Program-made: the position numbers and the translations under genes
Source: an uncultured Lachnospiraceae bacterium
GTDB lineage: Bacteria > Bacillota > Clostridia > Lachnospirales > Lachnospiraceae
Assembly: GCA_910587105.1 (NCBI GenBank)
Contig: CAJUMB010000001.1
Location: 78,895 to 142,894 of the forward strand
DNA: 64,000 nucleotides
Direction of reading: 5' to 3'
Notes under the pieces: model-generated
Seen by the model: the letters and a program-made list of their open reading frames with translations, nothing else
What the model was told of the DNA's origin: nothing
The model's database searches: none
Shown here: piece by piece, positions 19,109-28,038 of the stretch
Layout of the letters: every line of letters begins with the position of its first letter
Position numbering within the stretch: position 1 is the first letter of the stretch

Positions 19109-19897
19109 ATGAACGAGGTAATTGTAGTAACATCTGGAAAGGGAGGCGTGGGAAAAACTACCACAGCAGCTAATATTGGAACCGGACTGGCCATGCTGGG
19201 AAAGAAAGTAGTGGTTGTAGACACCGATATCGGTCTGCGCAATCTGGATGTGGTTATGGGGCTGGAAAACCGGATTGTATATAACCTGGTAGATGTAATT
19301 TATGGAAACTGTCGTCTGAAACAGGCATTAATACGGGACAAACGATATAATAATCTATACCTGCTTCCCTCTGCACAGACAAAAGACAAGACAGCAGTAA
19401 CACCGGAACAAATGATCAAACTTACTGAGGAACTGAGCAGCCATTTCGAATATGTTATTTTGGACTGTCCGGCAGGAATCGAACAGGGCTTTAAAAATGC
19501 CATCGCCGGCGCATCCAGGGCTGTTGTGGTAACTACACCGGAAGTATCGGCAATCCGGGATGCTGACCGGATTATAGGCCTTCTGGAGGCCAATGATGTA
19601 AATCAAATCGAATTGATTATCAACCGGATCCGGCCGGATATGATCCAGAAAGGGGATATGATGTCCGTAGACGATGTGATTGAGATTCTTGCCATCCGTC
19701 TGCTGGGCATTGTACCGGATGACCAGCAGATTGTCATTGCCACAAATCAGGGTGTTCCGTTATCAGGAAATCATTCCCCTGCGGAGCAGGGATACTTAAA
19801 TATCTGCCGCCGCATTACAGGGGAAGAAGTACCATTTCTAAACTTTAATTTGAAAAAAGGTATTTTCCGCAAAATGACTGAATTATTCCGAAATTAA
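19109..19897 (+). CDS. minD: Septum site-determining ATPase MinD
   Basis: ParA/MinD-type ATPase (262 residues) that binds the membrane as an ATP dimer and places the division septum with MinE. The deviant Walker A KGGVGKTT is at 11-18, VDTDIGLRNLD is the switch I region, and the C-terminal amphipathic helix (KKGIFRKMTELF) is the membrane-targeting sequence. AGGAGG precedes the ATG. minE follows after 15 bases. The inhibitor MinC, normally encoded just upstream, is not present here. Confidence 0.97.
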   Translation: MNEVIVVTSGKGGVGKTTTAANIGTGLAMLGKKVVVVDTDIGLRNLDVVMGLENRIVYNLVDVIYGNCRLKQALIRDKRYNNLYLLPSAQTKDKTAVTPEQMIKLTEELSSHFEYVILDCPAGIEQGFKNAIAGASRAVVVTTPEVSAIRDADRIIGLLEANDVNQIELIINRIRPDMIQKGDMMSVDDVIEILAIRLLGIVPDDQQIVIATNQGVPLSGNHSPAEQGYLNICRRITGEEVPFLNFNLKKGIFRKMTELFRN

Positions 19898-19912
19898 AAG
19901 GAGGTCGTGGAA

Positions 19913-20191
19913 ATGCTTTTTATGACACGAAGTGGATCACAGAAGAAAAGAAAGTCCGGCTCCGTAGCCAGGAGCCGGCTGAAAAACGTTCTGTTGTCGG
20001 AACGGATGGACTGTTCCACTGATACCATGCAAATGATGCAGAACGATCTGGTCCAGGCCATGGACAAGTACCTTCCCGTGGACAAAAGGGGAATTCAGGT
20101 ACAGTTTCAGCAGAATCCGCCCATGGTTCTGGCCCGGATTCCTATATTACAAGAGAAGGATAGCCGAAGGGATTATGTTAAAACAATATAA
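19913..20191 (+). CDS. minE: Cell division topological specificity factor MinE
   Basis: Small protein (92 residues) that stimulates MinD ATPase and keeps the Min system off mid-cell. The N-terminal RSRLKNVLLSERM matches the MinD-binding strand/helix, and the C-terminal half (YLPVDKRGIQVQFQ) the dimerisation domain. AAGGAGG ends 8 bases before the ATG at 19913, which decides the start; a GTG six bases earlier overlaps this site. The 3' end overlaps rodA by 17 bases. MinDE oscillators are known in Clostridia but not in Bacillus. Confidence 0.93.
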   Translation: MLFMTRSGSQKKRKSGSVARSRLKNVLLSERMDCSTDTMQMMQNDLVQAMDKYLPVDKRGIQVQFQQNPPMVLARIPILQEKDSRRDYVKTI

Positions 20192-21305
20192 ATTAAGATT
20201 TTATAATTTCAGACTGGTCATTTTACTGCTGGGTATCACAACAATTGGCGTACTGCTGGTTGGCAGTGCCATGGAATCTCTAAAATCCCGCCAGATTATG
20301 GGAGCAGTCCTGGGCATCACCGCTATGCTTGTGGTATCCTTGATGGATTTCAGCTGGATTCTGAATTTTTACTGGCTGATATATCTGTTTAATATTGCCA
20401 TGCTTCTTGGTGTAATGCTCATGGGGCATACTGCCGGAGGCGCAACCCGCTGGATTGATATTGCAGGTTTCCGGTTTCAGCCCACAGAATTGTCAAAGAT
20501 ATTATTGATCTTATTTTTTTCACGCTATCTCATGGACCATGAAAATGATCTGAATACCATCAAGACAATTGTAAAATGCCTGCTTCTGCTGGCTGTTCCC
20601 CTCCTGCTGATTTACCAGCAGCCAGACTTAAAGAATACGATTACAGTGCTTGTCATGTTCTGCGCACTGATTTATATTGCAGGACTGAGCTATAAAATCA
20701 TCGGCGGTGCAATTCTAATTCTGGCTCCCATGATGGTCATCTTTTTGTCTATTGTGGTACAGCCGGATCAGAAACTAATCCAGGAGTACCAGCGTAACCG
20801 GATTATGTCCTTTTTGTATCCGGAAAACGAAGAATACCGCGACGATGTGGAACAGCAAAATAATTCCATGCTGGCCATCGGCTCCGGAGAATTGACCGGA
20901 AAAGGGCTGAATAACCAGGAATCTTCGGCGAATAAGGGGAACTTTGTATCTCAGATTCAGACAGACTTTATATTCGCTGTGGCAGGAGAGGAGCTGGGCT
21001 TTATTGGGTGCAGTATTATTATCATCGTCCTATTGTGGATTACACTGGAATGCATCCGTATGAGCATGCGCGCCAAAGACCTGTCCGGAAAACTGATCTG
21101 CTGCGGGGTGGCCACAATTGTCGCACTCCAGAGCTTTATCAATATCTGTGTGGCCACGGGAATTATGCCAAATACCGGAACCCCTCTTCCTTTTATCAGT
21201 TATGGACTTACCTCTGTGGTCAGTCTTTATATTGGCATGGGACTGGTATTAAATGTGGGCCTGCAGAGCAGTTCTTATAAAACTTCTATTTCCTGGCATA
21301 AATAA
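20175..21305 (+). CDS. rodA: Rod shape-determining protein RodA (SEDS glycosyltransferase)
   Basis: Polytopic SEDS-family peptidoglycan polymerase (376 residues, about ten transmembrane helices), partner of PBP2. Conserved segments include GATRWIDIAGFRFQPTELSK (about 90-110), an aspartate in QPDLKNT, and the C-terminal GIMPNTGTPLPFISYG. The MinE overlap and the short distance to mreBCD-mrdA fit RodA rather than FtsW, as does the family gene order. No sign of truncation. Confidence 0.93.
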   Translation: MLKQYKLRFYNFRLVILLLGITTIGVLLVGSAMESLKSRQIMGAVLGITAMLVVSLMDFSWILNFYWLIYLFNIAMLLGVMLMGHTAGGATRWIDIAGFRFQPTELSKILLILFFSRYLMDHENDLNTIKTIVKCLLLLAVPLLLIYQQPDLKNTITVLVMFCALIYIAGLSYKIIGGAILILAPMMVIFLSIVVQPDQKLIQEYQRNRIMSFLYPENEEYRDDVEQQNNSMLAIGSGELTGKGLNNQESSANKGNFVSQIQTDFIFAVAGEELGFIGCSIIIIVLLWITLECIRMSMRAKDLSGKLICCGVATIVALQSFINICVATGIMPNTGTPLPFISYGLTSVVSLYIGMGLVLNVGLQSSSYKTSISWHK

Positions 21306-21371
21306 TTATGCTTGTGTAAAGAATACTTTGAGATGTATTTATACCTGACAGTTCCAGAAGGGAGAAATGTT

Positions 21372-22406
21372 ATGGCACGAAAAAGAAAACCCCAGAAAAA
21401 ACGCAGACACAGCAGAGTACGCAGCACACTGCTTCTGATATTGCTTCTTCTGGTCATTGTTTCTGGAGGTGTATACGTATATATTTTCCGGCTTTCTGAT
21501 GTCAAGACCACATTGCCGCTGGCTTTTCAGGTGTCCGGTCAATTTCCAAGAAAGCTGAAACTCACTGATAATCAGGTACAGGACAGTTTTGCAAAAGATC
21601 TCTGCGTATCTGCATCGGGGTCTGTTCCCCTGGAAGGAATCAGCCAGGAACCGTCCCAATATGGCGGATTGTTTGACCTGGACGGCAGAAGAGTGCTGTA
21701 TGGCCAGAATATTTATGAGCGGCTGTACCCGGCCAGCATCACAAAGATCATGACCGCAATTGTGGCATTGAAATATGGAAATCTAAGCGATGTGGTCACC
21801 GTCAGCCAGGAAGCTCTGATTTTGGAAGAAGGCTCCCAGCTCTGCGGCCTGAGACCAGGAGATTCTCTTACTCTGGAACACCTGCTGTATGGCCTGCTGG
21901 TCTATTCCGGCAATGATGCAGGAGCGGCTATCGCAGAACATGTGGGAGGCACTCAGGAAAACTTTGTGCAGATGATGAATGAGGAAGTGTCCCGCCTGGG
22001 CATGACTAACACTCATTTTGTCAATCCCCACGGCCTGCAGAGCACAGAACACTATACAAGCATTTATGATATTTATCTTATGCTGAATGAGGCAATAAAA
22101 TATCCCAAATTTGTGGAGATTATCCAGATGAGTGCGTTTACCGTTCCCGTCAGAAATGCCGCAGGGCAGGAGAATTCCATGTATCTGGAATCTACAGATT
22201 ATTATCTGATCGGAGAAGCCACAGAGCCAAAAGGGGTAACTGTACTGGGAGGAAAAACCGGTACCACAGACGAGGCAGGGAATTGTCTGGCACTGGTATG
22301 TCAGAACGAATACGGCAAAACTTTCATCAGCATTGTGACAAATGCCGAATCAAAACCTGTTTTGTATGAACAAATGAATCAATTATTAGAACATATTAAT
22401 TCCTGA
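21372..22406 (+). CDS. D-alanyl-D-alanine carboxypeptidase (S11 family, DacF-like)
   Basis: Low-molecular-weight PBP (344 residues) that trims the terminal D-Ala from peptidoglycan stem peptides. A basic N-terminus (KRKPQKKRRHSRVR) is followed by one hydrophobic helix at about 18-38, so it is a signal-anchor protein. Active-site S122 is in SITK, SGN is at 179-181 and KTGT at 295-298. The C-terminal PBP5-like beta domain of many DacA/DacF proteins is missing; the protein ends soon after the catalytic domain. The start at 21372 follows GGGAG; a start 60 bases earlier has no site. It closes the shape block. Confidence 0.9.
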   Translation: MARKRKPQKKRRHSRVRSTLLLILLLLVIVSGGVYVYIFRLSDVKTTLPLAFQVSGQFPRKLKLTDNQVQDSFAKDLCVSASGSVPLEGISQEPSQYGGLFDLDGRRVLYGQNIYERLYPASITKIMTAIVALKYGNLSDVVTVSQEALILEEGSQLCGLRPGDSLTLEHLLYGLLVYSGNDAGAAIAEHVGGTQENFVQMMNEEVSRLGMTNTHFVNPHGLQSTEHYTSIYDIYLMLNEAIKYPKFVEIIQMSAFTVPVRNAAGQENSMYLESTDYYLIGEATEPKGVTVLGGKTGTTDEAGNCLALVCQNEYGKTFISIVTNAESKPVLYEQMNQLLEHINS

Positions 22407-22415
22407 AAATAATGA

Positions 22416-22444
22416 TTGAACTTTTTGCCTATATGCACTATAAT
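22416..22444 (+). promoter_or_regulatory. Strong sigma-A type promoter before the P-loop gene
   Basis: TTGAAC (22416-22421), 17 bases, TATAAT (22439-22444). It lies 60 bases upstream of the ATG at 22504, with a GGAGG site in between, and starts only ten bases after the carboxypeptidase stop. Confidence 0.75.
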
Positions 22445-22503
22445 TGAACTATCACAAATAGAAATTTGTTAAAAATACCTATGTTTCTAAGGAGGAAAGC
22501 AGG

Positions 22504-22923
22504 ATGGTTGAACTAATAGTAGGAAAGAAGGGCAAAGGTAAAACAAAAGTTTTATTGGAAAGAGTAAACAGCGCAATCAAAAGCGCAAACGGCAGCATTG
22601 TGTATCTGGACAAGAGCACAAAACATATGTATGAATTAAATAATAAAATACGGCTGATTGATGTATCTGCCTTCCCATTGAAAAACAGTGATGAATTTGT
22701 GGGATTTATCTGCGGAATCATCTCCCAGGACCACGATTTGGAGGAGATTTATCTGGACAGTTTTCTTACAATTTCCAAACTGGAAGGACAGGATGTGACC
22801 GATACATTGACTCAGTTAGATGCCATCGGACAGAAGTTCAATCTTACCTTTGTGATCAGTATATCTTTGAACAAAGAAGAAATACCCGCATCTCTCCAGT
22901 CTAAAATCGTAACAGCATTATAA
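22504..22923 (+). CDS. Small P-loop protein of unknown function
   Basis: A cytosolic protein of 139 residues whose N-terminus VGKKGKGKT (6-14) is a Walker A-like loop on a VELIV strand. The second half contains DLEEIYLDSFLTI, where the acidic residues after a hydrophobic strand could serve as Walker B. It lacks the extra domains of known P-loop ATPases, so any motor or signalling role is open. Relatives in Lachnospiraceae are sometimes labelled twitching-motility proteins, which I think is unsupported. It has its own strong promoter, a GGAGG site and a very strong terminator, so it is a well-defined single-gene unit. Confidence 0.8.
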   Translation: MVELIVGKKGKGKTKVLLERVNSAIKSANGSIVYLDKSTKHMYELNNKIRLIDVSAFPLKNSDEFVGFICGIISQDHDLEEIYLDSFLTISKLEGQDVTDTLTQLDAIGQKFNLTFVISISLNKEEIPASLQSKIVTAL

Positions 22924-22954
22924 GAGACTATTTGATAGAATTACATAAGGAATT

Positions 22955-22997
22955 GCAGGGAAAGATACCAAAGAGATGGTCTTTCCCTGCTTTTTTA
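22955..22997 (+). terminator. Intrinsic terminator of the P-loop gene
   Basis: GCAGGGAAAGA (22955-22965) pairs perfectly with TCTTTCCCTGC (22980-22990), 11 base pairs, followed by seven T residues. It points along the plus strand; on the minus strand no T-run follows the stem. Confidence 0.92.
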
Positions 22998-23007
22998 TTC
23001 CTTAATT

Positions 23008-23229
23008 TTATTCATGAACCTCCATACCAGTGGTTCCAACTCTGCCAAACATGCTGATCAGGTAAAGCCCGCAGATTCCCACAAGCCCGTATACAATACG
23101 GGAAACCCAGGACATATTACCAAAGATAAAAGCAACCAGGTCAAACCGGAACAAGGCGATCAGCCCCCAGTTGACCGCTCCCACAATGGCAATGATTAAT
23201 GCTGTATAATCCAGACCTTTTGAATTCAT
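23008..23229 (-). CDS. DUF378 family small membrane protein
   Basis: A protein of 73 residues with two hydrophobic helices (about 8-26 and 42-60) and the DUF378 signature AVNWGLIALF. The function of the family is unknown; members are small inner-membrane proteins in many bacteria. A CAGGAGGG site precedes the ATG. It is the only minus-strand gene between 885 and 29488 and reads toward the terminator of the P-loop gene. No partner gene is evident. Confidence 0.87.
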   Translation of the reverse strand: MNSKGLDYTALIIAIVGAVNWGLIALFRFDLVAFIFGNMSWVSRIVYGLVGICGLYLISMFGRVGTTGMEVHE

Positions 23230-23312
23230 GGCATATCCCTCCTGTTTTCATATTGGTTATGGTCATATTGTAGTATTTCCCTGGATATTTGAATTTATGC
23301 ACAGCAGCAGAT

Positions 23313-23341
23313 TTGCGTATTTTCTAAAAATGTGGTAGAAT
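23313..23341 (+). promoter_or_regulatory. Extended -10 promoter before the HlyD-like gene
   Basis: TTGCGT (23313-23318), 17 bases, TAGAAT (23336-23341) preceded by TGG, an extended -10 element. It lies about 94 bases before the TTG start at 23435. Confidence 0.5.
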
Positions 23342-23434
23342 ACCATAGATTAAATATAACCCAATGGATTTTTGTCCGCAGCTGGGAGGGTACTGAACAG
23401 CTGCGATTAAATATCTGTTAAAGGAGGCAGCCTA

Positions 23435-24832
23435 TTGGCAGGTAATAAACAGATTCCTTTTCCTTCCAGCAAGGTTCGATGGAAAGATTTTAAAAGAGTT
23501 TTTACGCTTAATATCGGCACCATTTTGTTCGGGTGTCTATTTGTCTATATGTTGTTCAGCATTATTTTGTATTTTACATCTGTTCATTTTACATCCTACC
23601 AGGTGGTGGCAGGCCCTTTGTCCAAAAATGAGACTTATACAGGACTTGCCCTCTATCATGAACAGGTGATTACTGCAGATACAGGCGGATACCTGAATTA
23701 CTACACCCGTGAGGGGATCAAAATAAATGCTTCTGCAATTGTTTACAGTTTGGGAGAACAGCAGATGCAGGCTGCGGCACAGGCTTTAACAGAGGAAGAT
23801 CTGGCACTGCTTCGTGAACAGATGAACAGCTTTTCCTATGGATTCCAGCCGAAAAATTTTAGCAGCACCTATAATTTTAAATACGATCTCGGGGGGAGCA
23901 TTCTCCAATATTCTGTAAATAATCAAAATGGCATGCAGGGGATACAGGGAGCAGAACAGGCCCCTGCACTAACCATGGGGGGACAGACATTAATCCGGAC
24001 CCAGGGGGAAGGGATTATTCTTTATTCCCGTGACGGATATGAGAATACCACTGCAGACAGCTTCACAGAGGCTGATTTTGACCAGATGGCATACCACAAG
24101 GAAGGCCTGAAAACAAAAGATCCCATACAGGCCGGAGATGCGGTTTACCGGCTGCTTACAGGGGAAACCTGGAACCTGATCATCCCTTTAAGCGACCGTC
24201 AGGCCAGCGCCTTAGCAGATAAAACAGTGATCAAAGTCCGTTTCCTGAAAGATAATGTTTCCCAAAACGGAGACTTTTCCATCATAGAACGGGATGGAAA
24301 AAAATATGGAAATATTGAATTCAGCAGCGGACTGATCCGCTATGCAGGTGAACGTTTTCTGGATATTGAATTGGTGACGAATGTACAGAGCGGCTTGAAA
24401 ATACCATTGACTTCTATTGTGAATAAAGATTTTTATACGATTCCCATAGAGTATCAAAAAGTAGAAAGCGACTCAGACGAGGCAAGTTTTTTGATGGAAG
24501 GCGGGGGAAAAAGGAGAGGGAAAGCAGATGCCAAGTTTGTGAGCACGGTGATTTATGCACAGGATGAAAACTACTGTTATGTGGATACTTCAGCATTTCC
24601 AAAAGGAAGCATTCTGCTGAATCCGGATTCCAATGACCGCTACGTGGTGGAGGATACGGCTGCTCTGGAAGGAGCTTATTGTATCAACAAAGGGTATGCC
24701 GTATTCCGCTTTATCAATATTATTGAGCAGAATGAAGAATTCTGTATTATAGAAAAAAATACTGAATACGGCCTGTCCCAGTATGATCATATTATACTGG
24801 ATGCTTCACAGGTGAAGGAAGATAATATTTAA
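23435..24832 (+). CDS. HlyD-like membrane-anchored protein, TTG start
   Basis: A protein of 465 residues with a basic N-terminus, one transmembrane helix at about 28-50 (IGTILFGCLFVYMLFSIILY) and a large extracellular part. That part has the beta-barrel/lipoyl-like pattern of HlyD/RND adaptor proteins (ETYTGLALYHEQVITADTGG and a late DHIILD). No transporter gene is adjacent, so an efflux role is doubtful; a structural role near the division site is as likely. It must start at TTG 23435, because AGGAGG ends seven bases upstream and the next in-frame ATG falls inside the transmembrane helix. It heads the yggS-sepF-ylmH run, as in other Lachnospiraceae. Confidence 0.8.
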   Translation: MAGNKQIPFPSSKVRWKDFKRVFTLNIGTILFGCLFVYMLFSIILYFTSVHFTSYQVVAGPLSKNETYTGLALYHEQVITADTGGYLNYYTREGIKINASAIVYSLGEQQMQAAAQALTEEDLALLREQMNSFSYGFQPKNFSSTYNFKYDLGGSILQYSVNNQNGMQGIQGAEQAPALTMGGQTLIRTQGEGIILYSRDGYENTTADSFTEADFDQMAYHKEGLKTKDPIQAGDAVYRLLTGETWNLIIPLSDRQASALADKTVIKVRFLKDNVSQNGDFSIIERDGKKYGNIEFSSGLIRYAGERFLDIELVTNVQSGLKIPLTSIVNKDFYTIPIEYQKVESDSDEASFLMEGGGKRRGKADAKFVSTVIYAQDENYCYVDTSAFPKGSILLNPDSNDRYVVEDTAALEGAYCINKGYAVFRFINIIEQNEEFCIIEKNTEYGLSQYDHIILDASQVKEDNI

Positions 24833-24844
24833 AGGGGGGAGAAT

Positions 24845-25537
24845 ATGATCAAAGAACAATTGGAAACGGTAGAAAGTAATATCTGCCGTGCCTGCAGCAA
24901 AAGCAAAAGAAATCGGGAAGAGGTTACATTAATTGCCGTAAGCAAAACAAAACCGGTGGAAGATCTAAAAGAGGCTTATGCCTGCGGGATACGGTATTTT
25001 GGTGAAAATAAAGTACAGGAAATCATGGATAAATACCCACAGATGCCGGCAGATGTAAAATGGCATATGATCGGACATCTTCAGAGAAATAAGGTAAAAT
25101 ATATTGTAGACAAAACCGCCATGATACACTCTGTAGATTCCCTGCGTCTTGCTGAGACCATTCAGACCGAGGCGTCCAAACACCAGGTGTCTGTGCCGAT
25201 TCTGCTTGAGGTAAATGTGGCAGAAGAAGATAGTAAATTCGGGCTTTCTGTCAAAGATACCCTGCCATTGGCGGAACAAATCAGTACCTTTCCCAATCTT
25301 CAGATAAAAGGGCTTATGACCATTGCGCCTTTTGTGGAAAATCCGGAGGAAAACAGATGGGTTTTTCGTGAATTGAAAAAATTAAGTGTTGACATTAGTG
25401 AAAAAAACATTGATAATGTAGATATGTGTGTACTGAGCATGGGCATGACCGGAGATTATGAAGTCGCCATAGAGGAAGGCTCTACCATGGTGAGGGTAGG
25501 GACAGGTATATTCGGAAGCCGGAATTACCAGTTGTAA
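24845..25537 (+). CDS. YggS family PLP homeostasis protein
   Basis: Fold-type III PLP-binding protein (230 residues) of the YggS/PLPBP family, which buffers free pyridoxal phosphate and affects amino-acid and keto-acid balance; no catalytic activity is known. The PLP lysine is K34 in AVSKTKP. FGENKVQEI and WHMIGHLQRNK are the family signatures, and MGMTGDYEVAI near the end binds the phosphate. A GGGGGGAG site precedes the ATG. It lies just before sepF, the usual Gram-positive position. Confidence 0.95.
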   Translation: MIKEQLETVESNICRACSKSKRNREEVTLIAVSKTKPVEDLKEAYACGIRYFGENKVQEIMDKYPQMPADVKWHMIGHLQRNKVKYIVDKTAMIHSVDSLRLAETIQTEASKHQVSVPILLEVNVAEEDSKFGLSVKDTLPLAEQISTFPNLQIKGLMTIAPFVENPEENRWVFRELKKLSVDISEKNIDNVDMCVLSMGMTGDYEVAIEEGSTMVRVGTGIFGSRNYQL

Positions 25538-25581
25538 TGTAGTTCTTACGTTGCTGACTGAAGTGAGATTGGAGAATAGAA

Positions 25582-26154
25582 ATGGGTGTTTTTGACAAGT
25601 TCTTGGACGCAATTAAGCTCAACGACGATTACGACGACGATGATTTTCTGGACGATGAATTTGACGATGAATTTGAGGAACAGAGACCCCGAAGAAAATT
25701 TTTCGATAAATTCCAGAAAACTGATGACGAAGATGAATTCTATGATGAGCCACAGCCGAGAAGTTCTGCAAAATCAGATAAATCAGCACAAAAGCAAAAT
25801 GGAAAAAATGTAAAAACAGCTTCTTCAAAAATTACTCCTATGCGCACTCCCAAAAAGGGACAGTCAATGGAAGTGTGCGTAATCCGTCCCACAGGTATGG
25901 ACGATACAAAAGAGATTGCCGATACATTAATGTCCAACTGTACCGTAGTTTTAAATCTGGAAGGGGTAGATGTGGATATGGCACAGCGCATCATTGATTT
26001 TACGTCAGGATGCTGTTATTCCCTGAATGGAGGAATCCAGATGATATCCGGCTATATTTTTATACTTACACCGTTTAATGTGGATATATCCGGTGATTTC
26101 CAGGATATTTTGACCAGTGCGCTTCCTTCCGCACGTACAGAGTTGAAGAAATGA
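25582..26154 (+). CDS. sepF: Cell division protein SepF
   Basis: FtsZ-bundling protein (190 residues) that tethers Z-rings to the membrane through an N-terminal amphipathic helix (MGVFDKFLDAIKL). A very acidic, aspartate-rich linker covers about 15-60, followed by a polar stretch. The globular SepF domain is at about 95-180, with PTGMDDTKEIADTLMSNCTV and RIIDFTSGCCYSLNGGIQ. A GGAG site precedes the ATG. The stop overlaps the ylmH start (ATGA). Confidence 0.96.
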   Translation: MGVFDKFLDAIKLNDDYDDDDFLDDEFDDEFEEQRPRRKFFDKFQKTDDEDEFYDEPQPRSSAKSDKSAQKQNGKNVKTASSKITPMRTPKKGQSMEVCVIRPTGMDDTKEIADTLMSNCTVVLNLEGVDVDMAQRIIDFTSGCCYSLNGGIQMISGYIFILTPFNVDISGDFQDILTSALPSARTELKK

Positions 26155-26906
26155 ATAAAACAGATACCTTTTTTAAAAACCGGATAGAAGATTTAAAAAA
26201 CATGGCTTTTCAACGGGATATTGTTATGTTTACAGAGTTTTTAGATCTTCACCAGCTGCACATGATTCAAAACCTGGGACAAGACTTTTCGGGCGTTGCC
26301 ATGGAAACTTCTGGGGGATATGAGTGTGCGGAGCGTCAGATGGCTGCATTTATCCCTGACGCTCTTTTTTATGAATGGGATTATCCCATCACCTGCCTGA
26401 AAATCACAAAAGATACAAAAAAATTCCAGGAAAATTTAAGCCATCGGGATTATCTGGGCGCTATGATACATTTGGGTGTAGACAGAAGCGTAATCGGAGA
26501 TATCCTGATTCGCGGGGAAGATGCCTGGTTCTTTTGCGTGGACTCTATGGCTGATTTTTTTGTACAGGAACTGGTGAAAGTCCGCCATACAGCGGTACAT
26601 ACGCAGATTGTGTCCCAGGCGGAGACTCCTCTGGAACCAGTGAGAGAACCTGTTCAGGCCACAGTATCTTCTGTGCGTCTGGATGCGGTGGCTGCGGCCG
26701 CCTTTTCCAGTTCTCGAACCAAAATGCTTCCTCTGATTCAGGGAGGGCAGGTGTATGTGAACAGTGTTTTGACTGTCTCAAATGCATATACACTGAAAGA
26801 AGGCGATATTGTGTCTGTCCGGGGAAAAGGAAAGTTTTGCTTCCGGCAGGTTCTTTCCCTGACCAAAAAGGGAAAACACCGGGTACTTCTGGAACGATAT
26901 CAATAA
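26151..26906 (+). CDS. ylmH: YlmH family RNA-binding S4 domain protein
   Basis: A protein of 251 residues with a two-part N-terminal domain (about 1-165) and a C-terminal S4 RNA-binding domain (about 173-245, VSSVRLDAVAAAAFSSSRTK and GDIVSVRGKGKF). YlmH of B. subtilis has been linked to rescue of stalled ribosomes, and it is encoded in the division cluster of many Firmicutes. It overlaps sepF by 4 bases. The ylmG gene that often lies between sepF and ylmH is absent. Confidence 0.92.
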   Translation: MNKTDTFFKNRIEDLKNMAFQRDIVMFTEFLDLHQLHMIQNLGQDFSGVAMETSGGYECAERQMAAFIPDALFYEWDYPITCLKITKDTKKFQENLSHRDYLGAMIHLGVDRSVIGDILIRGEDAWFFCVDSMADFFVQELVKVRHTAVHTQIVSQAETPLEPVREPVQATVSSVRLDAVAAAAFSSSRTKMLPLIQGGQVYVNSVLTVSNAYTLKEGDIVSVRGKGKFCFRQVLSLTKKGKHRVLLERYQ

Positions 26907-26934
26907 AAAATACAGATTAACAGGAGGATAGGAG

Positions 26935-28038
26935 ATGGAGGAAAAAAACAGACTACAGGTGGAAAGAGACGGAGATTTTTCCTATTCTATTTATCTGGAA
27001 AAGGACTTCGCCAGACTGACAGAGGCTCTTCAGCAATGCAGGCAGACGGATGGAAAAGTCTGTGTGGTGACAGATACCCATGTGGAACCCTTATACTGCC
27101 AGACCGTAAAAGAAGAATTGGAGAAAGTCTTTTCCAAAGTTACCTGCTTTACCATGGAGGCCGGAGAAGCTCATAAACAGTTATCCACCGTGCAGGATTT
27201 ATATACCCATTTAATCCACAATAATTTTGAGCGCAGGGATCTTCTGCTGGCTCTGGGAGGCGGGGTAGTCGGAGACTTAACAGGATTTGCGGCAGCCACT
27301 TACCTGAGAGGCATTGATTTTGTACAAGTTCCCACCACTTTGCTGGCCCAGGTGGACAGCAGCATTGGCGGAAAAACAGGGGTGGATTTTGAAAGCTATA
27401 AAAATATGGTGGGAGCGTTTCATCAGCCTAAATTAGTGTATATGAATCTGAATACGCTCCATACGCTGGACAAAGAACAATTTGCCTGTGGCATGGCTGA
27501 GATCTTAAAACATGGGCTGCTGAAAGATGCATCTTATTACCAGTGGCTGGAAGAACACCATAGGTCCATTTTGGATAGAGAGCTCAGCGCACTCCAGGAG
27601 ATGATTTTCAGAAGCTGCCAAATCAAAGCAGATATTGTTAAACAGGACCCCCACGAGAAAGGTCCCCGGGCCCTTTTGAATCTGGGCCATACCATTGGCC
27701 ATGCCATAGAAAGAAAGATGGACTTTCAGATGCTCCACGGACAGTGTGTGGCACTGGGGTATACAGCGGCGGCATTTTTATCCCAGCGCCGGGGTCTGAT
27801 TGAAAAAGATGCTGTGGATAAAATAGAAAAAATCAACGGACTTTTTCAGCTCCCAGCAGGGATAAAGGCAGATTTATCCACAGAAGACCTTCTGGAAACT
27901 ACGAAAAAAGATAAAAAGATGGCCCAGGGAAGAGTCCGTTTCATTCTGCTTCGGAAAATCGGTGAGGCATTTGTGGACCATACAGTGAGTGAGGATGAAC
28001 TGCGCGCAGCCATTGACTATCTGAAAGGTGTATCATGA
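26935..28038 (+). CDS. aroB: 3-dehydroquinate synthase
   Basis: NAD- and metal-dependent cyclisation of DAHP to 3-dehydroquinate, the second shikimate-pathway step (367 residues). The NAD-binding GGGVVGDLTGF begins at 108. Lysine-rich DSSIGGKTGVD and KNMVGAFHQP shape the substrate site. Metal ligands are in EILKHG and in NLGHTIGHAIE. An AGGAGG site precedes the ATG. The stop overlaps lspA by 4 bases. It occupies the slot where divIVA is usual; no other shikimate gene is here except aroC at 55100. Confidence 0.96.
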   Translation: MEEKNRLQVERDGDFSYSIYLEKDFARLTEALQQCRQTDGKVCVVTDTHVEPLYCQTVKEELEKVFSKVTCFTMEAGEAHKQLSTVQDLYTHLIHNNFERRDLLLALGGGVVGDLTGFAAATYLRGIDFVQVPTTLLAQVDSSIGGKTGVDFESYKNMVGAFHQPKLVYMNLNTLHTLDKEQFACGMAEILKHGLLKDASYYQWLEEHHRSILDRELSALQEMIFRSCQIKADIVKQDPHEKGPRALLNLGHTIGHAIERKMDFQMLHGQCVALGYTAAAFLSQRRGLIEKDAVDKIEKINGLFQLPAGIKADLSTEDLLETTKKDKKMAQGRVRFILLRKIGEAFVDHTVSEDELRAAIDYLKGVS

